A DNA stretch of 64,000 bases from assembly GCA_902520195.1 (NCBI GenBank), contig CABYND010000002.1:124001-188000 (forward strand), read 5' to 3'. Position numbers and translations under genes: made by a program. Origin of the DNA: Halieaceae bacterium. Its GTDB lineage: Bacteria > Pseudomonadota > Gammaproteobacteria > Pseudomonadales > Halieaceae. Every line of letters starts with the position of its first letter. The first letter of the stretch is position 1. The notes beneath the pieces were generated by a model that made no database searches, was not told the origin of the DNA, and was given only the letters and a program-made list of their open reading frames with translations. Shown here piece after piece: positions 60,354-64,000 of this stretch.

Positions 60354-62666
60354 TCAGAATTCGTAGCGTAAAGAACCTATTACTTGACGCGGTGGGATGT
60401 ATTCCCTGCTGGTCGACCAAATTCCGAATGGATTATTAAAAATATTGTTAACACCGTCCTCGTCAGTTGCATTTGAGATTGTGAGCCCAAAAGCGATGTT
60501 TTCCGCGCTATTGGGGACAAATTGGAAGCTCAGGTTCAACACATCGTAGCTCGGAACTTTATCGAAATCTGGATTGTTGAAGATGCGAGCATACATCTCA
60601 CCGCGATGCACATATTCAATTCTGCTCGTTAAGTCTCCCATGCCGCCCAAGCTAAGCGTGTTAGTAACGCCGATTCGAGCAAGCAGATCTGGCATTTTTG
60701 GGGGCTCGTTGCCCTTTAATGAGGTATTGGACAGACCAAACTTAAGTCCAATTCCTCCATCCGTAAAATAGCCGACGCCGGGGCCAAGAAACTCTCTAAA
60801 ATCAATGATGTCCATCGCTGTGTCGTCACTTTCGACTTCTCCGTCTTGCCAAGAGAGCATTCCGTCTAATCTCCAAGACTCTGAAATTTGAAAGCTAAAC
60901 TCAGTTTCGATACCTTTCTCTTCCAATTCAGAGATGGTGTTGGTTCCTCCTCCGTATGGGATTGGATCCTCAAAAATGTACTGTAGGTGCTCGTGGTCGT
61001 ACAGAAATGCAGTTATGTTCAGCTTAGCTCTGCCCCCCAAGAAGGTGTTACGTGACCCTATCTCAAATGCGGTCACCTCCTCAGGCTCGTAGCCTACTGG
61101 TAATAGGGCCGCCCCTCCGGTAATCGCTGCAGGATTAGTTCCACCGTTTTTCCAACCAGTCGAAGCTAAAACGTAAATCATGTTGCTGTCTGATAAATCG
61201 TACTCTGCGCCCAGTTTCCAAGTTACCGCGTCGTCATTAGTTTCCCTTGAGAATGGCCCAAAAATGCCGAAGAACTGTGCACCAGCGTCTGTTTGCTCCT
61301 CGTCTTGCCAACGCAAGCCTGCTGTTATAGCTAGCCGATCAGTCGCCCTGAAGGTGCCCTGTCCGTAAACCGCGATATCTTTGCGGGACACCGTTCGCTC
61401 TTCTGTAAAATTCAGCACTGAGCGAAATGGTGGAAGTGTGGCAAGGCTGGGATTTTCAACAGCGGAAGCGGATGCTGAGTATGGTGCTCCGCCAGTAGCC
61501 TCTACAAAGTTGTTGTAGTTGTCGTGATCCAGATAGTAAGCACCAAGGTTCCAATCCACATCGGAGCCTAGGTAACTCAAAACCAATTCTTGGCTAGTGG
61601 CCTCTGAGTTGTTGTCCCAAAAAGGAAGAACATCCCAGTTGTCAGCGCGACCAAAACCTAGCCTATCAATAGATATAGTGCTTTCCGTGAGTCTATCACC
61701 GTCGGTTGTCTGCTCCTTCTCAAGTTCCTGGTATCCAGTCAGAGACTTAAATGTAAGCCTGTCAGAAATGGCCCATTCGATGATCATGGAGTAGCTTTCA
61801 TTGTCGAGGTTGAAAATGCCGGGATAATCCTGTGTGAGTTCGCGAGGATCGGAATTTGGGTCATCGACGTTTTTCTGGGCTGCCGCGTTCTGGTCTGATT
61901 GGTGAACGAACCCCTGCAAAAAGATTGACAGTGAGTCAGTAGGCTCCCACAGCAATGCCAGCCGAGAGCTTGTCGAGTCGGCGTCATCTAACTCATAGCC
62001 GTCCAGAGCCCCTCCCTCAATTTCTGCAAAACCATCGTGACGGTGGCGCTGGACTGAGGCCCTTAATGCTGCGTTTTCTCCGATCGGGATGTTTACCGCA
62101 CCGCGAGCGTTGACAGTGCTGTAGTTTCCTAAGCCAATGTCGACATATCCGCTGGTTTCATTAAGAACTGGCCTTTTGGAGACGAGGTTAATTGCACCGC
62201 CGGTGGTTCCTTGACCGAATTCGGTGCCTTGTGGCCCCCGGAAAACTTCAATTCGCTCTACCTCACCTAGATCAAGGCCCATAGACAGTGGATTAGCTAA
62301 GTAGACGCCATCTACATAAGAGAGCACCGATGGCTGTGACGCCAGATTTTGAGCCGTTTCCCACCCAATACCGCGGATAGTTACTACTCTGCCAGCGCCG
62401 TCGTTTTTGGCGACTACGAGCCCTGGGACGTAACCATTAAAATTATCAAGCCTCATGATATTTGACGCGTCAAAATCCGACCCTGAAGTAACTGAGACAG
62501 CAATTGCCGCATCCTGCAATTTGACTTCGGTTTTCTTAGCGGTAACGGTCACCTCTTCTAGGACGAGGTCTTGGGCCACTACATTTCCACCAATTGTGAG
62601 CGCAACCAAAGCTGCGGCGAGGGGACGCAGTGCGAGACCATCCGCGCGAAAAGTCATAAATTTCAT
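60354..62666 (-). CDS. TonB-dependent outer membrane receptor
   Basis: A 770-residue receptor from the ATG at 62666 (GAGG upstream); the track start lies before this in the leader. It has a signal peptide (LRPLAAALVALTIGGNVVAQ), a TonB box-like EEVTVTAKK, a plug domain (DAAIAVSVTSGSDFDASN, VRGIGW-type VTIRGIGWETAQNLASQPS, VERIEVFRGPQGTEFGQGTTGGAINLVSKRP) and a 22-strand barrel ending in SLRYEF. The plug resembles that of receptors linked to catabolic clusters of sphingomonads and marine gammaproteobacteria more than classical siderophore receptors. Divergent from the Rieske oxygenase, which suggests uptake of its substrate. Confidence 0.93.
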   Translation of the reverse strand: MKFMTFRADGLALRPLAAALVALTIGGNVVAQDLVLEEVTVTAKKTEVKLQDAAIAVSVTSGSDFDASNIMRLDNFNGYVPGLVVAKNDGAGRVVTIRGIGWETAQNLASQPSVLSYVDGVYLANPLSMGLDLGEVERIEVFRGPQGTEFGQGTTGGAINLVSKRPVLNETSGYVDIGLGNYSTVNARGAVNIPIGENAALRASVQRHRHDGFAEIEGGALDGYELDDADSTSSRLALLWEPTDSLSIFLQGFVHQSDQNAAAQKNVDDPNSDPRELTQDYPGIFNLDNESYSMIIEWAISDRLTFKSLTGYQELEKEQTTDGDRLTESTISIDRLGFGRADNWDVLPFWDNNSEATSQELVLSYLGSDVDWNLGAYYLDHDNYNNFVEATGGAPYSASASAVENPSLATLPPFRSVLNFTEERTVSRKDIAVYGQGTFRATDRLAITAGLRWQDEEQTDAGAQFFGIFGPFSRETNDDAVTWKLGAEYDLSDSNMIYVLASTGWKNGGTNPAAITGGAALLPVGYEPEEVTAFEIGSRNTFLGGRAKLNITAFLYDHEHLQYIFEDPIPYGGGTNTISELEEKGIETEFSFQISESWRLDGMLSWQDGEVESDDTAMDIIDFREFLGPGVGYFTDGGIGLKFGLSNTSLKGNEPPKMPDLLARIGVTNTLSLGGMGDLTSRIEYVHRGEMYARIFNNPDFDKVPSYDVLNLSFQFVPNSAENIAFGLTISNATDEDGVNNIFNNPFGIWSTSREYIPPRQVIGSLRYEF

Positions 62667-63123
62667 GTTAAAGCGCCTCTGCAACAATTGAGTAATCTTA
62701 GCATCCAACGCAGGAACAACAAGGTTTTGCACGCAAGCGCACGATACGTTGACATTTTATGAATAAACTAAATTAGTATTCGCGAGTGAAAGAGAGTGGA
62801 AAGGTAATCTCAACTTATTATTTATGTTGAAAAGGAAGCATAGATGTAATCCAGCCCCGTAATTAACGAGCTTGGCTACCGTCCTCAGCTGTTTTTCGTG
62901 TCACTCGTATTCTTAGGGTCTGGTGGCCCCGTGGCAAATTGAGCTGGAGATTCATCGACCCCGTTTATTTTTGCCAAGTTTCCAATCTTTATGTGCAAGA
63001 AACGAGTGTTTGATCTGTTAGATTGATGCTTTTGCAACTAAGGTCGCGTGCACTGTGGGCAAAAGTTTTTGAACCTGTGGAAAGTATGGCCGCTATGCTT
63101 AGATGCTGTCCGAGGAGTGAGGC
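62667..63123. other. 457-base divergent regulatory region
   Basis: An AT-rich spacer between the receptor and the Rieske oxygenase. On the plus strand TTGACA at about 62750 with TAGTAT 19 bases later could be a promoter, but it is over 300 bases from the oxygenase start. No convincing Fur box, operator or small ORF was found. Confidence 0.4.
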
Positions 63124-64000
63124 ATGAGACCTTCAATTTTGACCGACGAATTTTTTGACTGTCTGGAAAGTTCGGTGCTTCCACTTGAGGACGCCGAAAC
63201 ATTGCCGCCTGAATGCTACACGGACCGAGATTTTTACGAGCTCGAGAAGCAGGCATTGTTCAATCATGAGTGGTTATGTGTCGGCCGAGAATCAGACATC
63301 CCAGACGCGGGCGATTTTTTTACCACACACATTGTGGACGAGCCGATTATCGTCGTCAGAAACAAGAGCGGGAACATTAAGGCGTTATCTGCAGTGTGTC
63401 AGCACCGAGCCATGCTGGTTGCTGAGGGTAAAGGCAATAAGCGAGCGTTTCGATGCCCATATCATCATTGGACATATTCGTTGGATGGGGACCTCTTAAA
63501 GGGGCCAGCGATGGAAGCGACCTGCAATTTCTCCGAAGCTGACTATGGCCTTCCGAGCTTCCAAGTAGAGTTGTGGCTGGGCTTTATTTTTATAAATTTC
63601 GACACAGAAGCTGCCGCGCTCAGTCCAAGGCTCACGGCAGTTGAAGAGACTATAGCTAACTATGATCTAGCGTCAGCTTCGAGCATACCGCCGGAGACTG
63701 TAACTTTTACTTGGAATTGGAAAGTTCAGTTTGAAAATAACAACGACGGTTACCACGCCAACAGGCTTCACCAAGGCAAGAACCATGATTTTTGCCCCAG
63801 TCATCTATGCTCATTTCCCAAGATGCCGCCCGGCACTGCTGGCTACACCCGAGTGAATGGTCTCACCCACAAAGATGCTGCCTACAACCCGACTCAGAGG
63901 GCGCTTCACCCCTTGTTTCCAAAACTAACGGATGAGGACAGACATAAGTTTTACTTCGCTAATGTGCCGCCGACGCTGTCTTTGGTACTGACGCCCGAAA
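63124..64000 (+). CDS. Rieske non-heme iron ring-hydroxylating oxygenase alpha subunit, 3' end cut by window
   Basis: Open at the right edge, so the true frame is missing from the ORF track. The ATG at 63124 has a GAGGAGTGAGG ribosome region. The first 292 residues carry the Rieske cluster ligands C92-x-H94 and C111-x2-H114 (CQHRAM, CPYHHWTYSLDG) and the catalytic iron motif D208-x2-H211-x4-H216 (NNDGYHANRLHQG). It would use electrons from a separate reductase to hydroxylate or demethylate an aromatic, terpenoid or quaternary-amine substrate; the class cannot be fixed from the N-terminal part. The reductase is not in the window. Its divergent TonB receptor suggests a catabolic island that continues to the right. 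Confidence 0.92.
   Translation, partial: MRPSILTDEFFDCLESSVLPLEDAETLPPECYTDRDFYELEKQALFNHEWLCVGRESDIPDAGDFFTTHIVDEPIIVVRNKSGNIKALSAVCQHRAMLVAEGKGNKRAFRCPYHHWTYSLDGDLLKGPAMEATCNFSEADYGLPSFQVELWLGFIFINFDTEAAALSPRLTAVEETIANYDLASASSIPPETVTFTWNWKVQFENNNDGYHANRLHQGKNHDFCPSHLCSFPKMPPGTAGYTRVNGLTHKDAAYNPTQRALHPLFPKLTDEDRHKFYFANVPPTLSLVLTPE

Overview
The window looks like the chromosome of a GC-rich, aerobic, marine-type gammaproteobacterium. The order of housekeeping blocks is that of Pseudomonas-like and Cellvibrionales-like genomes: mrcA / aroK-aroB / gltBD, priA-argS-SPOR, ubiE-ubiJ-ubiB-hisI-hisE-tatABC, serB / parC, glnA-ntrBC, and secB-grxC-rhodanese / gpmI-envC-ctpA. An OM60/NOR5 (Halieaceae) relative is my best guess. 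That is an inference from gene order and content, not from a marker search.

Layout. 1-3.3 kb: a cut hexapeptide acyltransferase, a TrmB-like methyltransferase, cysE and hemE. 3.5-11.2 kb (minus strand): aroK-aroB-gltB-gltD, with a small pilQ remnant upstream of aroK. 11.5-24.5 kb: mrcA, rpmE type B, priA, argS, a SPOR protein, a DUF971 protein, then the ubiquinone/histidine/Tat run. 24.5-30.1 kb: a decayed OprO/OprP-type porin, an MsbA-like ABC exporter, and a three-gene transhydrogenase pntAa-pntAb-pntB. 30.2-37 kb: an ECF sigma / ChrR pair with an unlisted 35-codon ORF between them, divergent from a five-gene operon (FAD oxidoreductase, DUF1365, Cfa-like methyltransferase, NhaC antiporter, thioesterase). 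37-45.7 kb: epmA-efp-serB, an AhpA-like membrane protein, parC, a GNAT protein and bipA. 46-52.1 kb: a nitrogen-assimilation block with a eukaryote-type glutamine synthetase (GSII) divergent from glnA, followed by a DUF4124 protein and ntrB-ntrC. 52.1-57.8 kb: secB, grxC, rhodanese, gpmI, envC and ctpA. 57.9-64 kb: an AT-richer accessory tail with an amidase/TSUP pair, a TonB-dependent receptor and a Rieske oxygenase cut by the window end.

How the genes work together. Two regulatory modules can be read from the DNA. In the nitrogen block both glutamine synthetase genes have clear sigma-54 promoters. GCAC-N7-GTGC sites that fit NtrC lie between them and before the DUF4124-ntrB-ntrC run, so the block carries its own regulator and targets. 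In the sigma/ChrR block the divergent operon starts with a TGATCC-N18-TAACAG motif. This resembles the promoters of ChrR-controlled ECF sigma factors known from the singlet-oxygen response of Rhodobacter and suggests membrane-lipid modification as the output.

No rRNA, tRNA, CRISPR array, intact insertion sequence or prophage gene was recognised. At least fifteen of the real genes seem to use GTG or TTG starts, so several coordinates below differ from the ORF track.
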